Of a stretch of 37,044 nt of DNA, positions 1 through 8,413 are shown piece after piece (position 1 is the first letter of the stretch; each line of letters starts with the position of its first letter). The stretch comes from a virus. Position numbers and translations under genes: made by a program. Where the stretch lies: positions 1 to 37,044 of the IMG/VR virus record IMGVR_UViG_3300031280_000007, one strand, 5' to 3'. The notes below the pieces were generated by a model. It saw nothing but the letters and a program-made list of their open reading frames with translations. It had not been told where the DNA came from and ran no database searches.

Positions 1-126
1 CCGCGAAATTACATCTGAAAAATCACAAACCATCTATGCCGAGGCGGCAGCCGAATTAATAGGGAAGAATGAAAAAATAAAAGAATATCTACTCACATAT
101 GCCAAGATAGTAGAACTGAATGCTAG
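1..126. repeat. Terminal direct repeat, left copy
   Basis: These 126 bases are identical to 36918-37043. Base 127 is G here and A at 37044, a synonymous difference (both Arg codons) in the gene that spans the join. A repeat this long at contig ends, with one reading frame continuing across it, is what an assembler leaves on a circular or circularly permuted molecule. True packaged terminal redundancy cannot be excluded from sequence alone. Confidence 0.9.
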
Positions 127-199
127 GTATGCCCCGCTAGCGGATTATATATCGGTGCTTTATACCCCCGATAAAATGGATATTAAAGATGAGACTTGA
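1..199 (+). CDS. 3' part of join-spanning gene, hypothetical protein
   Basis: This is the C-terminal part of the gene that starts at 36673. Joining the two ends through the terminal repeat gives one uninterrupted 147-residue frame ending in TGA at 197-199. The stop overlaps the ATG of the VRR-NUC gene at 189, so the two are probably translationally coupled. The protein is rich in Lys, Glu and Ala with a helical, coiled-coil-like N-terminus. I do not recognise its family. Its place beside a nuclease in the plus arm suggests a DNA-metabolism accessory role, which is inference only. Confidence 0.75.
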   Translation, partial: REITSEKSQTIYAEAAAELIGKNEKIKEYLLTYAKIVELNARYAPLADYISVLYTPDKMDIKDET

Positions 200-599
200 A
201 GACAAAGAACAGATCGCCTTTATCGAATATATTAGGCACAAAAATAAAGAGGAGCCTTTTTTCCACATTCCGAACGGCGGTAAATTAGTCGCGGCCTTTG
301 GCAATAAATTAAAAAAAATGGGAGTAAAAGCAGGCGTAGCCGATCTTTATTTCATGCGCTTTAAAAGTTTTGTAGAGCTTAAAACCATTAAAGGCTCCCA
401 AAGCTTAGCGCAAAAATATTTCCAACAATGGTGTGCGGGAAGCGCCCATTCTTATTATTTATTGCACGGCCTAGACGCGGCCATGCAATGGTATGATGAG
501 CAATGCTTACAGTATGAAAGGGAAGGAAAACGAAAATGGCTCACTGAAGAAGAAATTGATTTGAGCAGTTACTTAATAACACCAAATCATAATAATTAA
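189..599 (+). CDS. VRR-NUC domain nuclease (phage Holliday-junction resolvase type)
   Basis: This 136-residue protein has the compact VRR-NUC layout of stand-alone phage nucleases. An N-terminal Glu-containing helix (EDKEQIAFIEYI) is followed by HIPNGG near residue 27, then GVKAGVADLYF (the usual GxPDL has Ala for Pro here) and FVELKT, which supplies the catalytic Glu-x-Lys. A Gln-containing helix (AQKYFQQW) comes next. The family belongs to the PD-(D/E)XK nucleases, and phage members are thought to resolve branched DNA before packaging. The gene overlaps the end of the join-spanning gene and closes the plus arm, converging on the tail gene block. Family assignment is firm; the exact substrate is inferred. 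Confidence 0.85.
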   Translation: MRLEDKEQIAFIEYIRHKNKEEPFFHIPNGGKLVAAFGNKLKKMGVKAGVADLYFMRFKSFVELKTIKGSQSLAQKYFQQWCAGSAHSYYLLHGLDAAMQWYDEQCLQYEREGKRKWLTEEEIDLSSYLITPNHNN

Positions 600-615
600 T
601 AAGAGCGCCACCCAT

Positions 616-1017
616 TCAATCATTATTTTCTTTCTCAATCGTATGTCCTAAGAGATCTTCGAGGACTTTTTCATCTTCCAGTTGTGAGCCTTCTATCTTT
701 CCGATGTCCTCAAAAAGCTGATGATTAAGGGATTGTTGCGTATGATATTCGCCGTCTTTGCGATTAATATAGGCGATCCAATCTACCTGTTTAATCGTTT
801 GTGACATTTCATCATCTAAATGATCGAGCCGCGAGTCATCTTGGATCATGGATTTATTAAGCGCATTCACGCTTTGGATGGTATTTTTAAAGGTCTGATA
901 CACATTGTTCATGGTAGTAACAATCCCCCCTACTAAAATAGCAATCAACGATCCCAAAACGCTTTTTTTGTGGGTTTGCAGGCAGAACGCTACAACTGTT
1001 TTGAGAAATTTTTTCAC
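616..1017 (-). CDS. Hypothetical single-pass membrane protein
   Basis: The 133-residue product starts at a GTG codon at 1017. It has a basic N-terminus, one hydrophobic segment at about residues 19-37 (LGSLIAILVGGIVTT), then a hydrophilic helical region with heptad-like spacing and an acidic tail. It is the last gene of the minus arm and converges on the nuclease gene. The topology would fit a lysis accessory protein such as a spanin- or holin-like factor, or a virion membrane protein. No diagnostic motif decides between them. Confidence 0.65.
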   Translation of the reverse strand: MKKFLKTVVAFCLQTHKKSVLGSLIAILVGGIVTTMNNVYQTFKNTIQSVNALNKSMIQDDSRLDHLDDEMSQTIKQVDWIAYINRKDGEYHTQQSLNHQLFEDIGKIEGSQLEDEKVLEDLLGHTIEKENND

Positions 1018-1054
1018 ATTTCATTGTTTCCGCCTGCTTGTCTATTGGAGCGCC

Positions 1055-1651
1055 CTATACTACAGATGATTTAATTTCCTTCTTGGCTTTAGAAGGTTTG
1101 GCAACCCCGGGCCTGATGGGTTCGTCAGGTTTTTCTTCTAATCCAAAACTATCTGATTTTAAGAGTAAAATATTCTTGCCCGTGCTGATATTGCCAACAT
1201 ACGTTAAACACATGTCAAAACTAACAATATTATTCGAAGAAGAGTCGGTGACAGTGCAATTATTTAACACAAAGGTCGCGTTATTGTTCATTATATTAAG
1301 GGAAGTATCAATCGTATAAAGGGTATTAGAAAATGGCACCATCACGCCATTGCGCGCATAGAGATCGGTTCCATTATAGGGACGCGTAATATATTTAAGC
1401 TGCGTATTCGTATAAGTTAACCCTACATACGTAAAACTATTTCCTACATTATCTTCAAGCGGCGCTGTCGAAATCATCACGACTTGCTTATCAGCTGCGA
1501 CCCAATCCAAGGATGCAAGCGTTAATCCCTCTGACGACACTAAATAACCAATCACAAAATTTTCTGTGACTGTTGAGGGAATAATGAGTTTGACTTGAAT
1601 ATCTCGCAACGATTTCATGTATTGTTGCGCAGCAACAGTTAATCTAATCAT
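1055..1651 (-). CDS. Tail or baseplate-like structural protein, hypothetical
   Basis: A beta-rich protein of about 198 residues ending in a Lys/Pro-rich tail (GVAKPSKAKKEIKSS). The chosen start is ATG at 1651, because GGAGG lies about 9 bases upstream and the codon overlaps the stop of the preceding gene by 8 bases. The longer frame reaching 1729 would run deep into that gene without a ribosome site. It belongs to the tail gene block and probably forms part of the receptor-binding apparatus. No specific family recognised. Confidence 0.65.
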   Translation of the reverse strand: MIRLTVAAQQYMKSLRDIQVKLIIPSTVTENFVIGYLVSSEGLTLASLDWVAADKQVVMISTAPLEDNVGNSFTYVGLTYTNTQLKYITRPYNGTDLYARNGVMVPFSNTLYTIDTSLNIMNNNATFVLNNCTVTDSSSNNIVSFDMCLTYVGNISTGKNILLLKSDSFGLEEKPDEPIRPGVAKPSKAKKEIKSSVV

Positions 1652-2150
1652 GATTAAATTCCTCCTTTTTGCCTTTAAAAATAATATAAGAAGAGGGCTT
1701 AACACTTCCCTCTCCACTTTCTTTTTCAATCATACCATCCATTTTTAAATCATACATAATTCCTTTTTCTAAATAACGCAAACTTAGCTGTCCCTGTTGC
1801 ATTTTTATTTCGGTGAGCTTATCCCATCCTAGTATTTCATTAGCAATCAATTCTTCGGCCGGATTAATAGGAGCCAGCCACTTCACACATCCATCATAAT
1901 TTTGAGAAGTATGTGATTGACACATATATTGGTCACAACCACTCCAATACGCCCCTACTTGTATAGAGACCTTGTCCGCATTTTTCATCACTAAATGCAC
2001 CCATTTTACGCTCGCATCCCACCATATTTCAAAATCATTCCAGGCGGGGGGTAAATTAAATTGGAAATCTTTTTGAAAAACCTCATTCTCTCCTGTCGCT
2101 CCCGTGATAATAGAAACGGGCGTCCGATTAAATTGACTAAAAGTACTCAT
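1644..2150 (-). CDS. Hypothetical tail-block protein
   Basis: The product is 168 residues from the ATG at 2150, which overlaps the previous stop as ATGA; GGAAGA lies just upstream. The N-terminus (MSTFSQFNR) resembles the start of the 4281-5063 fibre protein (MSTFFSTGR). The protein is rich in Trp and aromatic residues and contains a CDQYMC pair of cysteines. It sits among fibre genes and is probably a fibre or fibre-associated protein. No family was recognised. Confidence 0.65.
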   Translation of the reverse strand: MSTFSQFNRTPVSIITGATGENEVFQKDFQFNLPPAWNDFEIWWDASVKWVHLVMKNADKVSIQVGAYWSGCDQYMCQSHTSQNYDGCVKWLAPINPAEELIANEILGWDKLTEIKMQQGQLSLRYLEKGIMYDLKMDGMIEKESGEGSVKPSSYIIFKGKKEEFNHD

Positions 2151-2614
2151 GCGACATTCTTCCAAAATTGATGCGCCACCCACCCATTATTAAAAGCCGC
2201 CAAGTTATAAAATGTAGTCACCCCTTCATAAGGAGAGGCGCCGGTTTGAACGTGTAAAAATCCTGACATTTGGTTAGGAATGCCGCTTTCATAGCGAAAC
2301 GGCGCCGACGGAGGAATAGTCGTTGAAGTTGTATTAATATACACATCCGTTTCGGTGGATGAAATGGTGCCAGAATGATAATTATTAACCCTGCCGATTG
2401 ATTGTATAAGATTAAACATATAATAATAGCCGTATGAACTGCCAGTTACTTTAAAAGTAAAATAATACCATTCGCTAGTGTGATCCCAATTGAAGGAATA
2501 AATATCGGTATCTTCAATGGTAACATCTTCGCTATAACCATTGTAGGACGCATTATTAAACGTCGCTGCTCCTTGCGCGCTAAAATCAGTAATGATTTGA
2601 CGATTATTGCTCAT
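2147..2614 (-). CDS. Hypothetical tail-fibre-like protein
   Basis: A 155-residue protein rich in Ser, Thr, Asn and Tyr, with the low-charge beta-type composition typical of fibre tips. It contains runs such as SSYGYYYMFNL and TTSTTIPPSAPF. The stop overlaps the next start by four bases and the upstream gene ends three bases before its start, so it lies in a tightly packed operon. Function is inferred from position and composition only. Confidence 0.6.
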   Translation of the reverse strand: MSNNRQIITDFSAQGAATFNNASYNGYSEDVTIEDTDIYSFNWDHTSEWYYFTFKVTGSSYGYYYMFNLIQSIGRVNNYHSGTISSTETDVYINTTSTTIPPSAPFRYESGIPNQMSGFLHVQTGASPYEGVTTFYNLAAFNNGWVAHQFWKNVA

Positions 2615-2617
2615 TCT

Positions 2618-3469
2618 TTACTCCGGCAATCCAATGGGGATATACCACCCAGTGATACTTACCCCTGACCATCCTCGAAAAGCGTCTAATTCCAGATGAA
2701 TACCGCTGCCACTGGTCGTCGCTTGTGTGACATCTAACAAAAGGCGATAGGCGCTATTTTCATCGGTTAATGCAATCAGCGTATCAATGGCGCCGTCCGC
2801 TGTCAAGTAAACGCTGCTACTCCCGCTAATCGGCATGTAAGCAGGCGTCGGCAACGCGGGAGCAGTCGGGGTTGGCGTAATCAAAATAGGGACTTTTTGC
2901 GTGGTGACGCCACCGCTTAAATCGACATTCTGATCGGGATGGAACAAGAGATTAAAATTAGCCCGCATGACAACAGTGGAAGAATTATTGGTTAAGCTCA
3001 ATAAAGCATTCGTGACATTGTAATTGAGGGTAAAATCAATTAAAAAAGTGGTGACTCTTACAATTTCCACATCGCCGCTATCGCTTGGCGTGATGACCTG
3101 ATTAAAAGGAACAAAGGGAATGGTCGTTGCGGTATTACTGGCATTCGCTACAAAACAATTCGTACCATCCGTTGAAAGCGTCACAGCGCCATAAGGTTCA
3201 TTGATGAGGTAAGTGGATGCGCCATCAATCGTTTCGGCGCTTTCACAACTGATGGTCAATATATTCGAAGCGCTTAAATTTCCCGCCGTATCTTTAATAT
3301 AAATGGGAAAACGTTGTTGGGTAATATCAAGAGTTGCAATGGTGAGAGTAGGATTAGCCGTTGCGGTATTAACATAAATTACATTTTCGCCGCTTGTGGT
3401 AAGCGTAGCGCCATCAAGAGTAGCTTCGATTAAACGGCTACTGTTCTCAAGAAGACGAACAGCGCTCAT
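2618..3469 (-). CDS. Tail fibre / receptor-binding protein, paralogue A
   Basis: 283 residues. The first ~115 residues match the N-terminal region of the next upstream gene (3469-4281) motif for motif: LENSSR near the start, then GENVIYV, LTI, QQRFPI, a CES triplet and SDGTNCF or TDGTNCF. The remainder differs. A conserved N-terminal attachment domain followed by a variable C-terminus is the usual plan of phage fibre or spike proteins. The start overlaps the stop of its neighbour as TAATG. Host receptor unknown. Confidence 0.72.
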   Translation of the reverse strand: MSAVRLLENSSRLIEATLDGATLTTSGENVIYVNTATANPTLTIATLDITQQRFPIYIKDTAGNLSASNILTISCESAETIDGASTYLINEPYGAVTLSTDGTNCFVANASNTATTIPFVPFNQVITPSDSGDVEIVRVTTFLIDFTLNYNVTNALLSLTNNSSTVVMRANFNLLFHPDQNVDLSGGVTTQKVPILITPTPTAPALPTPAYMPISGSSSVYLTADGAIDTLIALTDENSAYRLLLDVTQATTSGSGIHLELDAFRGWSGVSITGWYIPIGLPE

Positions 3470-4281
3470 TAAACGGCCGCTATAATACGCACACGCGCGC
3501 CGTACACATCTGATCCGCCGAGCGTTCCGGTGCTGACTGTGACTAAACTAACATCATTAATACTAGTTCCTCCTGGCCCACTATAAGCGGCCATACGAAC
3601 AACTGCTGTGTCTCCAGCGTTCACTTGGCCAGACCAATTTAAATTAGGATGAGCCACCCAGGTATTATCGCCTAAATAGCCATATTCAATCGTTTGACGG
3701 GCCCCGGCGATACGTAATTCAATTAAATATTCAACAGTCCCACTCGCAGCGGCCGTTAAGCGCATCATGTTGAAGGAAAATCTAAAATCATAATATTTAG
3801 TTTGCAAAAAAGTGGCGGTGACTCCATTAAAGGTTAAATAATCACTGGACATTGAAGAGCCTAATATCACATTTTGCCATGTATCTAACACAGAAGTGCT
3901 TTGAATCCCCGTATTGACGGTGGCAAGCGCCACTTCCCACTTTTGGGAATTAGCTTGAATAAAACAATTTGTACCGTCGCTATTGATTTGCACACACTGA
4001 AAAGGAATAGTTATCGTATAATCAGTTTGCTCATTAATGGTTTGGCCGCTTTCACAATTAATAGTTAAAGGATAAGTAGGGCTCCTACCAGTGCTGCGAT
4101 CCTGAATGATGATAGGGAAACGTTGTTGCGCAATGTCTTCATCAGAAATAGTAAGCACAGGACTATCAGGTGGTGGCGTATCCACATAAATCACATTTTC
4201 GCCTTGGGTTGTATAAGAGGCGCTGGTGAAGTTTTGCGTTAAACGGCGTGAACTGTTTTCAAGGGTTTTAATTGCAACCAT
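3469..4281 (-). CDS. Tail fibre / receptor-binding protein, paralogue B
   Basis: 270 residues from the ATG at 4281, which overlaps the previous stop as TAATG; a GGGAGG element lies about 15 bases upstream. The frame could extend seven codons further, but that would overlap the upstream gene without benefit. The N-terminal ~115 residues are paralogous to the 2618-3469 protein (GENVIYV, QQRFPI, CESGQTIN, SDGTNCF). The C-terminal ~150 residues are beta-rich and distinct, ending in a segment with WVAHPNLNW. It probably forms part of a multi-fibre host-recognition complex. Confidence 0.72.
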   Translation of the reverse strand: MVAIKTLENSSRRLTQNFTSASYTTQGENVIYVDTPPPDSPVLTISDEDIAQQRFPIIIQDRSTGRSPTYPLTINCESGQTINEQTDYTITIPFQCVQINSDGTNCFIQANSQKWEVALATVNTGIQSTSVLDTWQNVILGSSMSSDYLTFNGVTATFLQTKYYDFRFSFNMMRLTAAASGTVEYLIELRIAGARQTIEYGYLGDNTWVAHPNLNWSGQVNAGDTAVVRMAAYSGPGGTSINDVSLVTVSTGTLGGSDVYGARVRIIAAV

Positions 4282-5063
4282 TACGGCGCGCTCGCCTCCC
4301 ATTGATAAGCCATATTATAAAAAGTTCCACTGGTTGAGGTCATGCGCATACCCGGAAAAAAGACCAGTTGTCGTTGTTCACCGGTGGCAAAAATATAATT
4401 AACGGCAAAGTGACCCACTCCATCACCATCGTCATTCATGTTATAGCTTGTATTTAACGTACCATCGTCACTTAAATAAATTCCGCCGGCTGTTACCGTC
4501 AAGGTACTGCTGCCTGTTGCAATCGGATACTGAGATTTACTGATGATAAAATTTCCTTCAAAATAAGCGCTGATGGTATAACTTCCCGTATCGGCGTTTT
4601 TAAGCAAAAATTGATGGTTCGTCCCATCCCAGGACAACGTCAATGCACTTTCAAAGGTGATTAAATCTTGGTCGCTGTTAATATTATTGAATGATATTTT
4701 ATTTTGAGAGCGCGTTAAATTGGGATAAACATTATTCACCGTCCAAATATCGCCACTTGAATCACTATAGAAGATGTAGGCGCCCCCGGGACTATTAATA
4801 TTAACGCTCCCTCCTAAAGCGCCCCCATTAATATCGCCGCTTTCGGAAAAAATATTGATAGGATAGTCATTAGCGGAATATTCCTCATCTTTCACCATGA
4901 GAATACCACCAGCATTGGCGATTTCGTCCGCGCTAATCGTCAGCGTAATAGGAGAAGCTGCCGTCGCTGAACGACATCCAATATAAGAGTGTCCTCCTTG
5001 AGCTGTATAAGAAGAAGTGGCAATGCTCACAGCGCCGCGCCCAGTTGAAAAAAATGTACTCAT
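4281..5063 (-). CDS. Tail fibre / receptor-binding protein, paralogue C
   Basis: 260 residues. It keeps the same N-terminal plan as paralogues A and B in more diverged form: a TAQGG...SYIG strand, LTISADEIA, a VKDE turn, INIFSESGDING and a YSDSSGD...WTV element in place of SDGTNCF. The C-terminal part is Gly, Ser and Thr rich with a DDGDGVGH loop. It is the most upstream of three tandem paralogues, suggesting gene duplication and divergence of host-recognition modules. No catalytic motif is seen. Confidence 0.7.
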   Translation of the reverse strand: MSTFFSTGRGAVSIATSSYTAQGGHSYIGCRSATAASPITLTISADEIANAGGILMVKDEEYSANDYPINIFSESGDINGGALGGSVNINSPGGAYIFYSDSSGDIWTVNNVYPNLTRSQNKISFNNINSDQDLITFESALTLSWDGTNHQFLLKNADTGSYTISAYFEGNFIISKSQYPIATGSSTLTVTAGGIYLSDDGTLNTSYNMNDDGDGVGHFAVNYIFATGEQRQLVFFPGMRMTSTSGTFYNMAYQWEASAP

Positions 5064-5067
5064 AAAT

Positions 5068-5679
5068 TTATACCAACGTTTTCAAGGTTGCCTCTAATTC
5101 CACCGATAAGGCATCTGCATTATTAATATCTTCAAAAAGTTGAGCGCTCGCAGTCATCTTGAAATTTCCCGCAATGCTACGCACGGTTACGCTGAGAGCT
5201 TGCATATCTCCAGGGTTATTTAAAGCATTGAGCGAATTGGAGGCTGGATCAATATGGAAATAAGCATAATCAGTCGAGGGGGTAGACGCGGGTAAATTAG
5301 TTTGGCCAATGGATTGGCGCGCTCCCCCGTCTTCCGAATAAGTAACATTAATATAATTCATCCGAGCCGCAACCGTTGTACTCGCGAGTACGAGCCGTAA
5401 TTGTGGTTGAAAAGCGCTTTCTACCCAGCCAATATAGATACCAAGCGTAGCATTACCGATTAAATTATCAATATCCCCAGCGCCGACGATTTGTTCGGCG
5501 CGCACTACTTGGTCAAATGGAGTGTAACTCTCCAGGGTCTGTAGATTGACCGCGTCTTGCGCTGAAACCGGATCGGCAACGTTGGGGATTAACTCGTTAT
5601 TCATATCGAGCGCGACAAAGCCGCCAAGCGCCGAGGAATTAGCAATTAAGGTGATGGTATCAAGCGCGCGTGTGGCCAT
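5068..5679 (-). CDS. Tail fibre-like protein with DAVNLQTL segment
   Basis: 203 residues. Near residues 33-50 is DPVSAQDAVNLQTLESY, the kind of segment that recurs in phage tail fibres just before a trimerising or tip domain (ADAVNKxYVD-like). The rest is a beta-rich tip with Ser/Thr-rich loops. It lies 4 bases downstream of a 53-residue gene and 4 bases upstream of paralogue C. Role in adsorption is inferred from the motif and the position. Confidence 0.66.
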   Translation of the reverse strand: MATRALDTITLIANSSALGGFVALDMNNELIPNVADPVSAQDAVNLQTLESYTPFDQVVRAEQIVGAGDIDNLIGNATLGIYIGWVESAFQPQLRLVLASTTVAARMNYINVTYSEDGGARQSIGQTNLPASTPSTDYAYFHIDPASNSLNALNNPGDMQALSVTVRSIAGNFKMTASAQLFEDINNADALSVELEATLKTLV

Positions 5680-5683
5680 AATT

Positions 5684-5845
5684 TTAACTCAATATAATTT
5701 GGGTGCCATCATTGTCTAAAACAAAGGCGCCATCATTGTCGACTAATTCAATAGTAATGGGGGTAACATCCTCCTGGAAAATATTGTTATTCATCATCAG
5801 CAATAAATATTCGGCGGTTTGATAACAATTTCGGCTTGTGCTCAT
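5684..5845 (-). CDS. Small hypothetical protein (53 aa)
   Basis: A 53-residue frame that fills the gap between two tail genes. Its ATG at 5845 overlaps the upstream stop as TAATG, and its TAA is at 5684-5686, just ahead of the next gene. The C-terminal half holds a duplicated VDNDGAF / LDNDGTQ element of about nine residues. The coupling and lack of any alternative in this gap support it as a real gene. No function recognised. Confidence 0.6.
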   Translation of the reverse strand: MSTSRNCYQTAEYLLLMMNNNIFQEDVTPITIELVDNDGAFVLDNDGTQIILS

Positions 5846-6183
5846 TAATTCCATACTCCCACATTGAGGAGCGCCGTAGGATCAGTACCCGTTTTGACGC
5901 GTACTGCGCGCACCGGCAAAAAGCTTCCCACGCGCATCGTAAACGTTTGATCCACTAAAATATTTTCGCCACTCACTATATCCAGCACAATAGTGGCCGT
6001 ATCGGTATCCGCATACGCTAAATTAATCCAGGTAAATACTTCCCGTTCAGTATAATAAGCCGCGTTAATCTGTCCTAAATACATATCAAATTCAGTGCTG
6101 GTAATGGCTTGAATGATAGGGGTATTGAGACTGACCTGCCACGCGGGGGCGTCTTGATTAACTCGATTGACTGTGACGGCCAC
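5845..6183 (-). CDS. Hypothetical protein, first gene of the tail operon
   Basis: 112 residues from the GTG at 6183. AGGAGA lies six bases upstream, and an extended -10 promoter at 6215-6223 places the transcript start near 6208. A TTG at 6213 in the same frame would lie upstream of that start point, so the shorter form is preferred. The protein is beta-rich (FTWINLAYADTDTATIVLD), consistent with a small virion or fibre-connector protein. No family recognised. Confidence 0.65.
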   Translation of the reverse strand: MAVTVNRVNQDAPAWQVSLNTPIIQAITSTEFDMYLGQINAAYYTEREVFTWINLAYADTDTATIVLDIVSGENILVDQTFTMRVGSFLPVRAVRVKTGTDPTALLNVGVWN

Positions 6184-6214
6184 TTTTTTATCTCCTTTTG
6201 TTCGTTTGGACAAT

Positions 6215-6223
6215 ATTATAACA
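6215..6223 (-). promoter_or_regulatory. Extended -10 promoter for the tail gene operon
   Basis: On the minus strand this reads TGTTATAAT, a perfect -10 with the TGN extension. No good -35 lies 17 bases further up. It stands about 30 bases before the GTG of the first tail gene and lies in the short divergent gap to the plus-strand 6323 gene. Confidence 0.55.
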
Positions 6224-6322
6224 AACAGATTTTAAAAACACTAAATTTTTTATGAAAGGATATTTACTTTTTGTTGAAAATTACTTTACAATATTGTTTT
6301 ATTAAAGAAGTGGAGAAAATAA

Positions 6323-6505
6323 ATGAGCAATCGGAAAAATCAACGTAAAGTTTTTGATATTATTATCTTAGGAACTGCCATTATTTGCGGTATTTTAGAA
6401 TTTAGCGGCGCAATTAGTGATAGTACAGCGATGTATATTATTATAGGCGCTGTTCTTCTTTCAATAGTTATTCGTCCCTATATCAAAAAAGATGATGACC
6501 AATGA
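6323..6505 (+). CDS. Small two-segment membrane protein, holin candidate
   Basis: 60 residues, with GGAG nine bases before the ATG. A short basic N-terminus (SNRKNQRK) is followed by two hydrophobic segments at about residues 12-28 and 36-53, separated by a short polar turn, and a charged tail (KKDDDQ). This hairpin topology and size fit small class II holins, but membrane proteins of other roles look the same. It is the only plus-strand gene inside the minus-strand virion block and so must have its own promoter. Confidence 0.7.
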   Translation: MSNRKNQRKVFDIIILGTAIICGILEFSGAISDSTAMYIIIGAVLLSIVIRPYIKKDDDQ

Positions 6506-8413
6506 TTAATGAAAGGGGGCGCTTCCTAAAGCGCTTCCAATATAGCCTGCGCGTTTAGCGGCGCGTGGGCTTACTTTAAAATTTTTATTCGCTATTCCTT
6601 CCAATAAAGAAGGCGCTAATTTATCCAACAATTTGGAAAGGTGAGAGCCGGCCATTCCTCCCACAATTGAGCCTCCCGGTATTCCTAAGGTACGTCCAAG
6701 CATTGAACCCCCAATCGTAGCGCCGGTTTGAGTAGATGGAATTTGTGAAGGAAGAATCTTAGAAACCATCAATTTTTGAGCTTTTTTACCTTTAATAATC
6801 TCTTTATATTGATCGTGCATTTCATCTAACGCATCCCAATATTTTCGCTCCTCTGGCGTAAACATAAAATTCCGTTGCTCGGGCGATAATGATTTACCGG
6901 CTTTCCCTACTTTAGAATACATTTCTTTTAAAAAGCTTCCTAAATCAAAGCCATTCGTTTTTTGATGTTTCGCATAAAATATGTTTTTAAGATGTTTCGC
7001 GGCTAAATCTTTATCTTTGAGAAGAGTACCTAATTTTTCCATACTGCCCGGATCATATTCACTATGTGTTGGCAAAAATCGGCTTGTTAATTTGGCTACC
7101 GGCGCAGTTTCTTTTAAAAAGTTAGGCGTCGTCGTATCAATCACATCTTCATCAAGACCGCTTGCTTTGGCGCTTTGAATATTCGGCGCTTTCTCAAATT
7201 TTGCTAACTTATCCTTGTCTAAATGCTCAAGAATTTGCGAAAAGTTTTTATCTGAAGTATAAGGGACAACTTTGTTAGCCCACTGCGTTTGCGCTTCATT
7301 ATAAGCATCTCCTAATCCTTGTTTATTCAAAAATTTTCCTAAATCATAATCCAAAGCTTCTGCCGCTTCATTATAGTTTCTTGCAAGTTCAGGATTAGAC
7401 TGTAAATATTTACGTCCTAATTTCATTAGATTGCTTTTATAGAAATGCACATCTTGTGGATTAACGGCTTCCATATCAGGCGTTTCAAGCCCGCGATAAG
7501 GTAATAATTTTGCGCTGCGATAACGCGGCAATCCCATCCGATAATTGCGATAATTTTTAAGGTCGGATTTTTCCATCGGCTCAACTAATCCTTTGGCGCT
7601 TCCTCCAAATACTTCATCATAAAGCGGTCTTACCCCTTGGCGCGCTTCGGAATATTTGCGCACTAACGAATTTAATAAATCCTGTGAAGCTTCCGTACTC
7701 GTTGGCCGTTTCTCCTGGTTAATTTTACTAAGCGTATTTTCAAATTCCGTCTCAAGCTCCGTAGGAGGAATTTCGGGAGCGGCCCGGGGTAATAATTTAG
7801 GAATCGTCTCAAATCCTTTTCCAAGCGCTCGCGCTCCTCCTTCGCCAATTAATCCGCCAGCAGCGCTCATGAGCGCATTTGCTTTACGCGAACTATCAGG
7901 AGAAGTATCGGCATAGCCCGCTACCGCTCCACTTCCCATTGTCTTAGCAAGACTTTTTAAGCCCGGTTTTAGACCGCTTACCATGCTTTCAATTACGGGA
8001 AGTTTGGCACCTACGCTTAATGCCTTCGAAGCAGCGCCAAAGGGAAGTGCAAAACCGGCTACATCCCCTAAAAATGCTGGGACGCCATGCGTCCCTTTAA
8101 AAGTGGGAAGTTGAGGCGCAACGGATGGCTGTTGCGTTGGTGTGCCTTGTTGATTAAGCAACGCGCTTTGGCCTCCCATAAGGCCTGGCATCGTAGCGCC
8201 TTTGAGCGGCGAGAGTAGCCAATTAATGGGGTTAATAATATTGTTAGCGATCTCTCCTAGGAAGCTGTAGAGTTTGCCGTGCTGAGGCTGCCACGTACCG
8301 ATAGGAGTAAGGTCATCCCAAGAAACTTCTTTTTTTTTAGGTGTAGGAGAAGGAGCCGCTTGCTGTGGCGCTTCATCAATCGGGGTTAAATCATCCCAGG
8401 AAACTTTAGCCAT
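6506..8413 (-). CDS. P22 gp16-like DNA ejection protein (inferred)
   Basis: 635 residues. The N-terminus carries two copies of VSWDDLTPI (around residues 4-12 and 29-37), a short motif I associate with phage ejection or internal virion proteins. The middle is helical and charged. The C-terminus holds a Gly-rich hydrophobic stretch (GSMLGRTLGIPGGS, about residues 575-600) that could insert into a membrane. It is the last of three large genes after the gp10-like hub, the place of gp16 in P22. Such proteins are ejected into the cell with the DNA. I see no lysozyme or transglycosylase motif. Confidence 0.68.
   Translation of the reverse strand: MAKVSWDDLTPIDEAPQQAAPSPTPKKKEVSWDDLTPIGTWQPQHGKLYSFLGEIANNIINPINWLLSPLKGATMPGLMGGQSALLNQQGTPTQQPSVAPQLPTFKGTHGVPAFLGDVAGFALPFGAASKALSVGAKLPVIESMVSGLKPGLKSLAKTMGSGAVAGYADTSPDSSRKANALMSAAGGLIGEGGARALGKGFETIPKLLPRAAPEIPPTELETEFENTLSKINQEKRPTSTEASQDLLNSLVRKYSEARQGVRPLYDEVFGGSAKGLVEPMEKSDLKNYRNYRMGLPRYRSAKLLPYRGLETPDMEAVNPQDVHFYKSNLMKLGRKYLQSNPELARNYNEAAEALDYDLGKFLNKQGLGDAYNEAQTQWANKVVPYTSDKNFSQILEHLDKDKLAKFEKAPNIQSAKASGLDEDVIDTTTPNFLKETAPVAKLTSRFLPTHSEYDPGSMEKLGTLLKDKDLAAKHLKNIFYAKHQKTNGFDLGSFLKEMYSKVGKAGKSLSPEQRNFMFTPEERKYWDALDEMHDQYKEIIKGKKAQKLMVSKILPSQIPSTQTGATIGGSMLGRTLGIPGGSIVGGMAGSHLSKLLDKLAPSLLEGIANKNFKVSPRAAKRAGYIGSALGSAPFH

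Noticed and set aside
1038-1319. 93-codon plus frame opposite the tail gene
   Set aside because: Lies antisense to a well-supported minus gene with its own ribosome site; a shadow frame.
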